Positions 31,351 through 39,435 of a DNA stretch of 64,000 nt are shown piece after piece. The notes beneath the pieces were generated by a model. It did not search any database and was not told the DNA's origin. It saw only the letters and a program-made list of their open reading frames with translations. The stretch lies in the NCBI RefSeq assembly GCF_000725485.1, contig NZ_JOAG01000021.1:1-64000 (forward strand). Direction: 5' to 3'. The position numbers and the translations under genes are program-made. Origin of the DNA: Nonomuraea candida (GTDB lineage: Bacteria; Actinomycetota; Actinomycetes; Streptosporangiales; Streptosporangiaceae). The first letter of the stretch is position 1. Each line of letters opens with the position of its first letter.

Positions 31351-31432
31351 AGGGTTCGGGTTTTCTGGTTTCGGGGGGTGCGGGGTCCGGCGGAGATGGC
31401 CGGCCCCCGTGCGGATGGTTCGGGTGGCGGGG

Positions 31433-31765
31433 TCAGAGGTGGCCGTCGCCGGTGTGCCAGTAGTCGCGGGTCCGTACGGCGAGGCCGTCGGCGTCGAAGC
31501 GGGCGAACACGCAGCCCGCGAGCGTGATGGGCCGGCCGTTGTCGCGGGCGTGGACGCGGAATTCGATGGCGGCCTGGTCTCCGTCGACGATGGGGGTGGA
31601 GAAGGTGACGCGGGGGTCGCTCTCCGCGGTGAAGGACCAGGCGATGTAGCCGGCGATGGCCTGTTTGCCGTGGTGCGGGGGGCGGATGTCGGCCGTGCCG
31701 GTCGCGTGGAGCTGGGAGAGCACGTGCCGCCCTACGTTTCCCGTGGCCCCGATCACCAGGATCAT
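31433..31765 (-). CDS. NmrA-start / SnoaL-end chimera (deletion fusion)
   Basis: 110 aa. Residues 1-24 (MILVIGATGNVGRHVLSQLH) are the start of an NmrA-type NAD(P)-binding protein with GxxGxxG. The rest (KQAIAGYIAWSF...PIVDGDQAAIEFRVHARDNGRP...DADGLAVRTRDYWHTGDGHL) is the second half of a SnoaL-like/NTF2 fold ester-cyclase or isomerase. Neither fold is complete. An in-frame deletion joining two adjacent genes explains it. SnoaL pieces usually need an N-terminal helix that is missing here, so the product is probably inactive, although the frame is intact. Confidence 0.6.
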   Translation of the reverse strand: MILVIGATGNVGRHVLSQLHATGTADIRPPHHGKQAIAGYIAWSFTAESDPRVTFSTPIVDGDQAAIEFRVHARDNGRPITLAGCVFARFDADGLAVRTRDYWHTGDGHL

Positions 31766-31986
31766 TGCCTTGTCCCTTTCGGAGGTTTCGTCTTCCGGTG
31801 ATCGTGCGGTCTGGTGGGCCTGATGGCGACTCGGAAGCGACCGTATGGGCTGAATTCGACACTGAAACAGGAGCGTAGGGCTCGTAACCAGCCCAAACGG
31901 GCGCCGTCGCCGAACCGGTACGAAGATCAACTCCGTACCGCCAATTTCTGCACTCGGCCTCCTCGAAGGCCGAGTTCTACCGGGAT

Positions 31987-32439
31987 GTGCTCGGCGGCGA
32001 GCTGCGGCTGGGGACGTACGGTGACTACGGCTCGCCGGAGGCGCCGGGCGGTGACGCCTCCAAGATCATGCACTCGGTGCTCGACACCCCGGACGGTTAC
32101 ACGGTGATGGCGTGGGACGTCCCGGAGCGGGTGCCCTTCAGGCCGGGCGGGAACGTCGCGCTGTTCCTGGGGGGTGACGATGCGCGGCTGCGCGGCTTCT
32201 TCGAGAGGCTGTCCGCGGGCCGCGCCGTGACGTTGCCCCTGGGGAGGCAGTCGTGGGGTGACGAGGCCGGTTCGCCGGTGGACCGGGTCGGGGTCAGCTG
32301 GATGGTGCACATCGCCGCGCGGCGGTCCTGGCCGGCCGCGGGGCCGCTTCCAGGGCCGGTGAGGGACGGGTGGGCGGCCTCCGCACGGCGTGCGGGTCAG
32401 GCGGGGTCAGTCAGGGGCGGCCGGGGTCAGTCGGTGTAG
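31987..32439 (+). pseudogene. PhnB-like VOC family gene, damaged 5-prime end
   Basis: The frame encodes VLGGELRLGTYGDYGSPEAPG...KIMHSVLDTPDGYTVMAWDVPE...GGNVALFLGGDD...VTLPLGRQSWGDEAGSPVDRVGVSWMVHIA, the body of a PhnB/3-demethylubiquinone-methyltransferase-like VOC protein. The expected N-terminal strand is only partly readable upstream (SKAEFYRD in this frame, KINSV in another), with no ATG or GTG before 31987. A small deletion/frameshift at about 31925-31965 is likely. The C-terminus runs about 35 residues past the usual end. It overlaps the DUF952 gene end convergently. Confidence 0.55.
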
Positions 32440-32747
32440 GGGCGGGTGGCGGTGACGGCGGTGAGGGGCAGCGGCCCGTACAGGTGGGGGTAGCCGTTCT
32501 CGATGCGGATGTCGAGCCCGGTGGGGTCGATGTCGAGGATGAGGAGTGGTTCGGTGAGGTGGCCGTAGTAGGTCGCGTGGACGGTGCGCAGCTGGGTGAG
32601 GTCGCGGCTGCAGTGGATGAAACCTTCCTCTTCGAGGGTGCGGCCGAGAGTGGAGATGCGGTACTCCCCCGCTTTCCGGGCGGCTTCCCAGTCGGTGCGC
32701 AGGGCGAGGTGGTGGATGGGGTTCGCGGGGTTGCTCGCGGGGTTCAT
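32427..32747 (-). CDS. DUF952 family protein
   Basis: 106 aa, the normal length of DUF952. The conserved segment IHHLALRTDWEAARKAGEYRISTLGRTLEEEGFIHCS is followed by PLLILDIDPTGL and YPHLYGPLPLTAV. The F-I-H-C-S motif is the family hallmark. The fold is related to ADP-ribosyltransferase-like or tRNA-phosphotransferase-like barrels, but the activity is not established. It starts at ATG 32747, overlapping the TetR stop by four bases, so it is the last gene of the SMR-TetR-DUF952 operon. Confidence 0.9.
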   Translation of the reverse strand: MNPASNPANPIHHLALRTDWEAARKAGEYRISTLGRTLEEEGFIHCSRDLTQLRTVHATYYGHLTEPLLILDIDPTGLDIRIENGYPHLYGPLPLTAVTATRPYTD

Positions 32748-33352
32748 CGGGTGTCTCCGGTGGCGGGCGGGTGCGGGCCGGTGGCGTGGTGCAGGGCGTG
32801 GGTGAGGAGGGTGCGGGCCTGGTCGAGGGGGCGTTGTTCGACGACGTGCTCGAGCCAGAGGGCGCTGACGGTGGTGTAGAGGAGGCGGACGCGGGTGTCG
32901 GTGGCGGGCAGGCCGAGGGTTTCGGCGATGATGCGGACGCAGCCGTCGGTCCAGCGGCGGGCGATGTGCTGCAGGACGGGGTCGCGGCCGGCGTGGACGT
33001 AGAGCTCCCACAGGCCGAGCTGGCGGCGGCGGTCGGCGGCGGCGATCTGGTCGGGCAGGGCGGTGAGGCCGTGCCGGGTGATCCAGGCGCGGGTGGTGGC
33101 CAGTTCGGTCTGGACGAGCTGGGCGAAGGCTTCGGCCAGGAGCTGGTCGCGTGAGGCGAAGTAGTAGGTGGTGGCGGCCAGGGGCAGGCCGGCGCGGGTG
33201 GCGACGGCGCGGTGGGTGACGGCGGCGAATCCGCCCTCGGCCAGGAGGGTGACGGCGGTGTCGAGGAGGGCGGCGCGGCGGCGGCGGCCGCGTGCCTGTG
33301 CGGGGGTGTGGCCGCCGGGGGGTGCGGGGTCCTGGTGCGGGTGTGGGTTCAA
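32744..33352 (-). CDS. TetR/AcrR family regulator
   Basis: About 202 aa. HTH: RRAALLDTAVTLLAEGGFAAVTHRAVATRAGLPLAATTYYFASRDQLLAEAF, then a typical ligand-binding domain. No ATG lies near the HTH. A TTG at 33352 overlaps the SMR stop (TTGA), which fits translational coupling, so that start is chosen. It is followed by DUF952 with an ATGA overlap. The regulator inside an operon with a small multidrug exporter is a common self-controlled arrangement. Confidence 0.85.
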   Translation of the reverse strand: MNPHPHQDPAPPGGHTPAQARGRRRRAALLDTAVTLLAEGGFAAVTHRAVATRAGLPLAATTYYFASRDQLLAEAFAQLVQTELATTRAWITRHGLTALPDQIAAADRRRQLGLWELYVHAGRDPVLQHIARRWTDGCVRIIAETLGLPATDTRVRLLYTTVSALWLEHVVEQRPLDQARTLLTHALHHATGPHPPATGDTR

Positions 33353-33672
33353 TGGCCACCTGCGAGGTTGAGGAGGACGACGCCGCCGATGATGAGCAGG
33401 ATACCGCCGATCTTGAGGGGGGTGAGGGTCTCGCCCATGAAGGCGGCGCCGATCAGGGCGATGGCGGCGGTGCCGGCGCCGGACCAGACGGCGTAGGCGG
33501 TGCCCATGTCGAGGTGGAGTTTGAGTACGCGGGCCAGGAGGGTGAAGGAGGTGAGGTAGCCGGCGGCGACGACGAGGGTCCAGCCGAGGTGGGTGAAGCC
33601 GTTGCTGAGTTTGAGCGCGGTGGTGGCGAGGACTTCTGAGGCGATGGCGAGGGCGAGCAGGAGCCAGGCCAT
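33349..33672 (-). CDS. Small multidrug resistance (SMR/QacC-type) efflux protein
   Basis: 107 aa with four transmembrane helices. Glu in helix 1 (AWLLLALAIASEVLATTALKLS) is the proton/drug-coupling residue of EmrE. AYAVWSGAGTAAIALIG in helix 3 is the conserved G-x-G region, and GGVVLLNLAG ends helix 4. Works as an antiparallel dimer exporting cationic compounds against protons. ATG 33672 has GGGGGAGAA upstream; the longer frame to 33717 has no homology. It is the first gene of the overlapping operon. Confidence 0.93.
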   Translation of the reverse strand: MAWLLLALAIASEVLATTALKLSNGFTHLGWTLVVAAGYLTSFTLLARVLKLHLDMGTAYAVWSGAGTAAIALIGAAFMGETLTPLKIGGILLIIGGVVLLNLAGGH

Positions 33673-33900
33673 GGGTGGTTCTCCCCCGGGGAAGGCGAAG
33701 TGGTACGGGTGTGCCAAATTTTATCGGGTAGGCGTCCGTACCGGATGGGGCGGGCCGGGGGACGGCATGGGCCCGGATCACTTCGCCGAAGGGCTGTTCC
33801 TGACCTGGCCTGACTCGCCGCTTGCTCGCTCGGCGTGGTGGTTGGGGTGGGGGTTCCCCCGCCGTTGAGTCGCCGAGCAGTCGCCGTCTCGCCCGGGGGG

Positions 33901-34533
33901 TCAGTTGGTGAAGGCGATGTGGGTGCGGTGGTGCGCGGGGGTGTCGATCTCGTCGAGCAGGGCGATGGCGAAGTCGGCGTAGGAGATGAGGCCGGTGCCG
34001 GCAGGGCCACCGGTCCGGTAGTGGCCGGCTCGCGGGCCGTCGTGGTCGAAATTTCCGGTGGGGCTGGCGTACAGCCAATCGAGGCCGGTGGTGGTGGAGC
34101 GCAGAACCTGCAGTCCTGCGGCATGGCCGTCGGAGAAGGGCCGATACTCGGGCGGGAATCCGCCGGTGTCCATGAGCCGCACTCCTGGTTCGGTCTCCAG
34201 GAGGGTGCCGAGGCCGACCACCAGCAACCGGCCGACTCCGGCACGGGACAATCCGTCCAGCAGTGCCGTGGCCGCGCCGGCGTAGAAGCTGCCGGGTGAC
34301 GCTTGGGCGTCATAGACGGCGCTGATGGCCGCGTCGTGGCCGGCGGCGACGGCGGCGACGCTGTCCGCGTCCGTGACATCGCCCGCCACGACCGCCACCT
34401 CGCCGGCCGCCAGGTCGCCGTGTTTGGCCGGATCACGGACCACCGCGGTGACCTGGTGGCCGCGCCGGCGTGCCTCGGCGACCGCCGCGCGGCCGGCCTT
34501 GCCGCCGGCGCCGAAAACAACGATCTTGCCCAT
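33901..34533 (-). CDS. NAD(P)H-binding SDR-like protein (NmrA/YwnB type)
   Basis: 210 aa. Rossmann motif IVVFGAGGKAGRAAVAEARRRGHQVTAVVRDP at the start. DVTDADSVAAVAAGHDAAISAV and a LDWLYASPTGNF segment match atypical short SDRs of the NAD(P)H-binding family (PF13460). No Tyr-x-x-x-Lys catalytic pair, as usual in this group. It is divergent from an HxlR regulator 105 bp away and is almost certainly its target. HxlR/quinone-oxidoreductase pairs respond to reactive electrophiles, so a redox-sensing role is possible (inference). Confidence 0.9.
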   Translation of the reverse strand: MGKIVVFGAGGKAGRAAVAEARRRGHQVTAVVRDPAKHGDLAAGEVAVVAGDVTDADSVAAVAAGHDAAISAVYDAQASPGSFYAGAATALLDGLSRAGVGRLLVVGLGTLLETEPGVRLMDTGGFPPEYRPFSDGHAAGLQVLRSTTTGLDWLYASPTGNFDHDGPRAGHYRTGGPAGTGLISYADFAIALLDEIDTPAHHRTHIAFTN

Positions 34534-34638
34534 CTGGATACTCCGTTCTGTCCGGCGGGCAGGGGCACCCGCCGCTGCTCCGGAACGGTATCCACGAGGT
34601 ACTTGTTACTTCAACGATACTGAGTTAGCGTCGGGATA

Positions 34639-35016
34639 GTGACTGTGCCGCCACTCGACCCGGAGATGTTCGACCCGGCCTGCCCCTCCAGCGTCATGCC
34701 GATCCGGATCGGCGAGAAATGGTCGGCGATGGTCCTCATCTGCCTTGAGCACGGCCCTCGCCGGTTCACCGAGATCCGCACTCCGCTGCGCGGGATCACG
34801 CCGAAGGTGCTCACCGGGACGCTGCGCGCGCTCGAACGCGACGGGCTGGTCACCCGCACCGCCTACCTGGAGATCCCGCCCCGGGTCGAGTACGAGCTGA
34901 CACCGCTGGGCCGCACGCTGCTCGAACCGATCGCGGCCTGCCGCGCCTGGGCGCAGAACCATCTTCCCCAGCTGCTCGAGGCGCGTGAAGCCTACGACCA
35001 CCGGGTCTCCGGCTGA
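34639..35016 (+). CDS. HxlR family transcriptional regulator
   Basis: 125 aa. The winged-helix HxlR fold begins with CPSSVMPIRIGEKWSAMVLICLEHGPRRFTEIRTPLRGITPKVLTGTLRALERDGLVTRTAYLEIPPRVEYELTPLG. A Cys near residue 15 (DPACPSS) is in the position used for redox sensing in several members. GTG 34639 is the start. The divergent gap contains AT-rich GTACTTGTTACTTCAACGATAC-type sequence, probably promoters and operator. Controls the NAD(P)-binding gene and itself. Confidence 0.92.
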   Translation: MTVPPLDPEMFDPACPSSVMPIRIGEKWSAMVLICLEHGPRRFTEIRTPLRGITPKVLTGTLRALERDGLVTRTAYLEIPPRVEYELTPLGRTLLEPIAACRAWAQNHLPQLLEAREAYDHRVSG

Positions 35017-35187
35017 AGGCCGAAGGGCGTCCCGGTCCGCTCGGCGTACCTCCCCGCTCGCCGGATCGGCGATATCGTCCGGTGCCCGACCGGCCCGTCG
35101 GCGTGCGTCGGGGGGCGTTTCGGGCCCGGCCGGCCTTGACCAGGCAGGTCACAGCACGATCAGTGCCTTAGGGGCTCATGGCACGTT

Positions 35188-37137
35188 TCAGGTGACGCGC
35201 CAGGCGATGGCGTACGGCTGGGGGCCGGTGGTGATGCGGTGGGCGCGGACGGTGATGGTGGCCTGGCCGGCCGGGACGCCGGTCCACCAGACCTGTTCGA
35301 CGTTGTTGTGGCGGTCGTGGCCGGTGGCGCCGCCCATGTTGCCGTGGCGTTCGTCGCCGCCGGCGGCGCGGACGGTGAGGTCGAGGTCGTTTTGCAGGCC
35401 GGCGCCGGGCGGGTCGGTCCACACCAGGGTGACTTTAAGGGTGGCGGCGGGGTTGCGGGCCGGGACGTCGATGCCGATGGTGTGCTCCTGGGCCTGGTCG
35501 AGGGGGTCGCCCTGGTGGAAGCCGGCGTCGCGGCTGCGGCCGGGGACGATGATGGAGCGGGCCAGGTCGACGCGGCCGAAGCCGGAGGCGTTGTTGGGGC
35601 TGCTGCCGGCCTCGCTGGGGGCGTACTGGCCGGTCAGTTCGACGGCGCCGTTGATGAGCAGCGCTTTGATCAGGGCGGCGCTGGGGCCGGGGGTGCCGTT
35701 CTCGATGAGGCTTTGGCGGATGGCGGCGGCGCAGCCGGCCACCAGCGGGGTGGCCATGCTGGTGCCGCTCATGTACGCCAGCCTCGCGTCACGGGTCGGG
35801 GTGCCGCCGGGTGGCGGGGCGTTGCGGGAGCGGGCCGACAGGACCATGGTGCCGGGTGCGACCAGGTCGGGCTTGAAGCGGCCTTCCCTGGTGGGGCCGC
35901 GGTTGCTGAAGGCGGCCATCCCGTGGGGGGCGTCGGCGACGCGGTCGGAGTGGATGGGCTCGGCGGGGAAGCGCTGCGGTGCGCGGCGGCCGTAGACGAT
36001 GTCGTGCTCGGGGCGGAGGTTCTCGCTGGCGCCGACGGTGATGGAGTTCTTGGCCGCGCCCTGGCTGCCGACGGAGCCGGGGTCGACGACGCCGTCGCGG
36101 TCGGCGTCGGTGCCGTAGTTGTGGGCGCAGAAGAGGATGACCATGTCGGGGTGACGCCAGACGAAGTCGTCGATGGCGTAGGAGTCGTCGTCGTAGGGCA
36201 GGCCGGCCTCGAGGTTGCCCCAGGAGTTGTTGTGCACGCGCACGCCGTCGGTCTCGTAGACGGGGGTGAACAGCTCGCGCAGGTCGATCGGGATGCCGCC
36301 GAGTCCTCCCTCCTCGTCTCCCATGGCCTGCACGATGAGGTGGGCGCGCGGGGCGGTGCCGTCGATCTGGCCGCCCATCTCGGGTGAGTGGATGCTGCCC
36401 AGGACCGAGCCCGCCACGTGGGTGCCGTGGCCGTCGGTGTCGTCGGCCCTGCCGGGGCGGCCGAGGGCGTAGAGTTTGCGGACCCGTCCGGTGAAGGCGG
36501 GGTGGACGTCGGTGGTGGAGCCTTTGTCGAAGCCGGTGTCGGCCACGCACACCACCTGTCCCTCGCCCTGGTAGACGGTGTCGCCGACGCGGACGTCGGC
36601 GCCCAGGATGACGCGGGCGACGTTGTTGGCCAGGCTGTAGCGGGGGGTGCGGGTGATGGCGCGGACCTCGTCCCAGGAGGCCAGTTCGGTCAGGCGGCCT
36701 TCGGCGGGGGTGAGGCGGGCCTTGTGCGCGGCCAGCCGGGGCGGGCGGCCGGGGGTGGCGAGGGCGGTGAGCCGGTCGGCGAGGCGGGCGGGGTCGACGC
36801 CGGGGTGGAAGACGACGTCGACCTCGCCGGCGCCGTCGTGCCCGCGCAGGCCGGGCTCGATCTTCAGGTCGGGCCGGTAGACGTCGGCCCATCCGATGTA
36901 CGGCAGGGCGCGCAGGCGTGCCAGGTCGGGCGGGCGGTAGCGGCACAGGTAGGTGTCGTCGGGGACGTATTCGAGGATCTCCACGCCTGCGGCGGCCAGC
37001 TCGGCCTTGTGCTCGGCGGTGAGCAGGTCGTCGGCCTGCAGCAGGAGGTAGTCGGAGTGGGCGGCGTCGGGGGCGGGGGCGCGGGTGGTGTCGTGTGCGG
37101 GGTCGAAGGAGTGCCCGTTGATGGTGATGCGGGTCAT
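35188..37137 (-). CDS. S8 (subtilisin-like) serine protease without a signal peptide
   Basis: 649 aa. A prodomain-like N-terminus spans 25-160. The catalytic triad is complete: Asp200 (VVCVADTGFD), His237 (DTDGHGTHVAGS), oxyanion Asn340 (CAHNYG), Ser460 (YMSGTSMATPLVAG). From about 530 there is a beta-sandwich resembling proprotein-convertase/bacterial C-terminal domains (TLKVTLVWTDPPG, NDLDLTV). ATG 37137 is chosen; the frame to 37293 adds Pro/Arg-rich sequence but no hydrophobic core. Without a leader the enzyme may be cytoplasmic or exported unconventionally. An AT-rich promoter region lies at 37290-37330. Confidence 0.93.
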   Translation of the reverse strand: MTRITINGHSFDPAHDTTRAPAPDAAHSDYLLLQADDLLTAEHKAELAAAGVEILEYVPDDTYLCRYRPPDLARLRALPYIGWADVYRPDLKIEPGLRGHDGAGEVDVVFHPGVDPARLADRLTALATPGRPPRLAAHKARLTPAEGRLTELASWDEVRAITRTPRYSLANNVARVILGADVRVGDTVYQGEGQVVCVADTGFDKGSTTDVHPAFTGRVRKLYALGRPGRADDTDGHGTHVAGSVLGSIHSPEMGGQIDGTAPRAHLIVQAMGDEEGGLGGIPIDLRELFTPVYETDGVRVHNNSWGNLEAGLPYDDDSYAIDDFVWRHPDMVILFCAHNYGTDADRDGVVDPGSVGSQGAAKNSITVGASENLRPEHDIVYGRRAPQRFPAEPIHSDRVADAPHGMAAFSNRGPTREGRFKPDLVAPGTMVLSARSRNAPPPGGTPTRDARLAYMSGTSMATPLVAGCAAAIRQSLIENGTPGPSAALIKALLINGAVELTGQYAPSEAGSSPNNASGFGRVDLARSIIVPGRSRDAGFHQGDPLDQAQEHTIGIDVPARNPAATLKVTLVWTDPPGAGLQNDLDLTVRAAGGDERHGNMGGATGHDRHNNVEQVWWTGVPAGQATITVRAHRITTGPQPYAIAWRVT

Positions 37138-37314
37138 GAGATGCGCGGGCTGGTCGGGGGCATGGGGGTCGCCTTTCTCGGCTCGGGCCGGTGCCTGTGG
37201 TGGTGGGGGTCCGGTCGCGGGGCCGGTGAGCCGGGGGGTGCGGGCCTGGGGGCGGGCGCTCGGGCCGGACGACCGTGGTGATATTCCTTCCACCCGCCAT
37301 AACTACGTAACGTA

Positions 37315-37324
37315 ACTTTAAAGT
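37315..37324. promoter_or_regulatory. AT-rich promoter/operator region with ACTTTAAAGT palindrome
   Basis: A perfect 10-bp palindrome within the only AT-rich stretch nearby (about 37299-37335, also holding TACGTAACGTA). It lies 178 bp upstream of the S8 protease ATG and 104 bp past the end of the P5CR-like gene. Confidence 0.45.
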
Positions 37325-37427
37325 GACAATATGTGACCAAAAGTGATGGGCCGGTTCCCCCGGGAGCGCCTCCGGGCCGGGCGCGCGGGGCCTGCCGGGG
37401 GCCGGGCCCGGCGGCGGATGGGGCCGC

Positions 37428-38204
37428 TCACGCTGATCCCCGGTCCAGGGCGGCGAGCAGGTCGTCCAGGGCCTTGCCGAGGGCTTCGGCGGCGGCCGGG
37501 CCGAACCAGGTGGTGCGGATGCGTTCGTTGTTCCCGCCCGGGGTCTCGTGGTCGGCCGCCAGCCGGCGCAGGGAGCGGGTCCGGTCGCCCAGTGCCCGGC
37601 CGGCGCCCTGGAAGAGGCCGCGCACGTAGCCGTCGGCGACGTCGGGGGCGATGCCGTGGCCGGCGGCCCAGGAGATGAGCGTGGCGAGGTAGGAGTAGTG
37701 GGTGGTGAGCGTTCCTGTCAGCGCGGACAAGACGTTGAAGGACGCCTCGTCCGCAACGGGGAGGGCCCCGCCCAGGCGCTCGAACAGGGAGTCCGCCGCC
37801 GGGTGCGACGGGTGGGTGACCGTGACCGAGCGGCGTTCGCGCACGGCGGGCAGGGGGATGGCCCGTACCAGCGCGGCGTCGGTGGCGAGGGTCCGGCGCA
37901 GGTCGTCGTTGCCGACCCCGGACATCACGTTGATCACCACCCTGTCGCCGGGCACCGTCAGCCCGGCCAGTGCCGCGTGCCGGTCCCGGGGGCGGACGGC
38001 GATGATCACCACCTCGGAACGGTCGACCACCTCCTGGTTGCCGGCGCACACCCGCACGCCCTCATGGCGCTCGGACAGCTGCGCGGCCGTGCGGGCTCCG
38101 CGGGGGGACAGGAACACCTCCGGCGGCCTGCCGGCCCCGCCGCACAGGCCCTCCACCAGGGCCCGGCCGATCTCGCCCACTCCGATGACGCCGATGCGCT
38201 TCAC
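37428..38204 (-). CDS. NAD(P)-dependent reductase of the pyrroline-5-carboxylate reductase family
   Basis: About 258 aa. The N-terminal Rossmann segment IGVIGVGEIGRALVEGL is followed by AVRPRD and VVINVMSGV, then the P5CR-type dimer domain (NVLSALTGTLTTHYSYLATL...GNNERIRTTWFG) instead of a ProC canonical end. GTG 38204 is preferred because GGAGGAA lies 8 bases upstream; an in-frame ATG at 38219 is the alternative. It follows the PLP-dependent dehydratase gene on the same strand after 124 bp. Together they could convert an amino acid to an imine and reduce it, but the substrate is unknown. Confidence 0.85.
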   Translation of the reverse strand: MKRIGVIGVGEIGRALVEGLCGGAGRPPEVFLSPRGARTAAQLSERHEGVRVCAGNQEVVDRSEVVIIAVRPRDRHAALAGLTVPGDRVVINVMSGVGNDDLRRTLATDAALVRAIPLPAVRERRSVTVTHPSHPAADSLFERLGGALPVADEASFNVLSALTGTLTTHYSYLATLISWAAGHGIAPDVADGYVRGLFQGAGRALGDRTRSLRRLAADHETPGGNNERIRTTWFGPAAAEALGKALDDLLAALDRGSA

Positions 38205-38328
38205 TGCTTCTTCCTCCATCAGGTGTGCCGGTCCCGTGCGGCCGCTGACGGCCGGGCCCGGGATTCGTGACGGTCCGGGCCGGGGGCGCCTCGGCTCCCC
38301 CGGCCCGCGTTCGAGCCGCGGCCGGCCC

Positions 38329-39333
38329 TCAGGGTGCGGCGGGGCGGCGGGGCCGGGACGTGGCGGGCGGCGGTGCCAGCCGGGCCGCCAGTTCCCGGAC
38401 CTGTTCGGGACGCGGATTGGCGCCGGTCAGCACCGTCGCCACCCGGTCGCCGGGGACCGCGCCCCCCGCGATCGCCGCCAGGCCCGCGGCCCCGGCCGGC
38501 TCCAGGACGATCCCGAGCGTGCGCGCCGCCAGCTCCATGGCGGCGGCGATGGCCTCGTCGGTCACCAGGACGATCTCGTCCACCAGGGCGCGGGCCCGTC
38601 GCACCGAGACCTCCAGCGGGGTGCGCACCGCGATCCCGTCGGCGAAGGTGCGGGCTCGTGCGATGCCGACCGCGCGGCCGGCGCGCAGGCTTTCGCGCAT
38701 CGAGGGGGCGCCCGCGGCGTTGACCCCCACGATCCGGGTGCCGGGCGCGTGCTCCTTCATCCAGCGCGCCACGCCGTTGATCAGCGCTCCGTCGCCGACC
38801 GGCAGCACGACGGCGTCGAAGCCCCCGCCGTCCGGCGTGCCGCGGGTCAGCTCGACCCCGATCGTCCCGGCCCCCTCGGCGATCGCCGCCTGCAGGCCGT
38901 CCTGCAGATGGACGCGGTCGCGGTGGCGTGCGGCGTGGGCGGCCGCGGCCTCGCGTGCCGAGCTGCCGTCCGTCCCGGCCGTGAGGACCCGGGCGCCGAA
39001 GGCCTCCATCCGCTCCCGCTTGACGGGGTTGACCGTCTCGGGCACGAACACCTCGACCGGCATCCCGCGGGAGCGGCCCGCATAGGCGACGGCCTGCCCG
39101 AAGTTGCCCGAACTGGCGCACACCACCGGCGTGCCGGGGGCGAGCGTGCTCAGCATCAGGTCGGCGCCCCGGCCCTTGAAGCTGCGCACGGGGTTGGCCG
39201 TCTCCACCTTCACCGTCACCGCGCGGCCGCCCAGCGCCCGGCACAGCTGCTCGTCACGGTACTGCGGGGTGTCGAGGAACACCGGATCGATCACCTGTAC
39301 GGCGTTCTCGATCCGGGCCACGTCCAGGTCCAT
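38329..39333 (-). CDS. PLP-dependent threonine/serine dehydratase-like enzyme
   Basis: 334 aa, fold type II. PLP lysine in NPVRSFKGRGAD (about residue 54), Asn/Ser loop ASSGNFGQAVAYA, phosphate-binding glycine loop PVGDGALINGVA, and a C-terminal end without an ACT domain. This places it with catabolic-type or EutB-like dehydratases, which eliminate water or another group from beta-substituted amino acids. ATG 39333 (or TTG/GTG nearby). It is divergent from an Lrp regulator 102 bp away and upstream of the P5CR-like gene, so an amino-acid catabolic operon is likely. Confidence 0.9.
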   Translation of the reverse strand: MDLDVARIENAVQVIDPVFLDTPQYRDEQLCRALGGRAVTVKVETANPVRSFKGRGADLMLSTLAPGTPVVCASSGNFGQAVAYAGRSRGMPVEVFVPETVNPVKRERMEAFGARVLTAGTDGSSAREAAAAHAARHRDRVHLQDGLQAAIAEGAGTIGVELTRGTPDGGGFDAVVLPVGDGALINGVARWMKEHAPGTRIVGVNAAGAPSMRESLRAGRAVGIARARTFADGIAVRTPLEVSVRRARALVDEIVLVTDEAIAAAMELAARTLGIVLEPAGAAGLAAIAGGAVPGDRVATVLTGANPRPEQVRELAARLAPPPATSRPRRPAAP

Positions 39334-39435
39334 GCGGGTCGCCTTTCCTCAGGGGGCTTGCGGACCCGGCCGACGCTATCCGGACAGCCGATCGAAGCGA
39401 TTGAGAATTTTCCCGCCGCGACGCAATAATCTTGC

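Noticed and set aside
35239..36387. A long Val/Gly/Ala-rich plus-strand frame opposite the subtilase gene
   Set aside because: It is the antisense shadow of the protease coding region; composition mirrors its codons and there is no domain.
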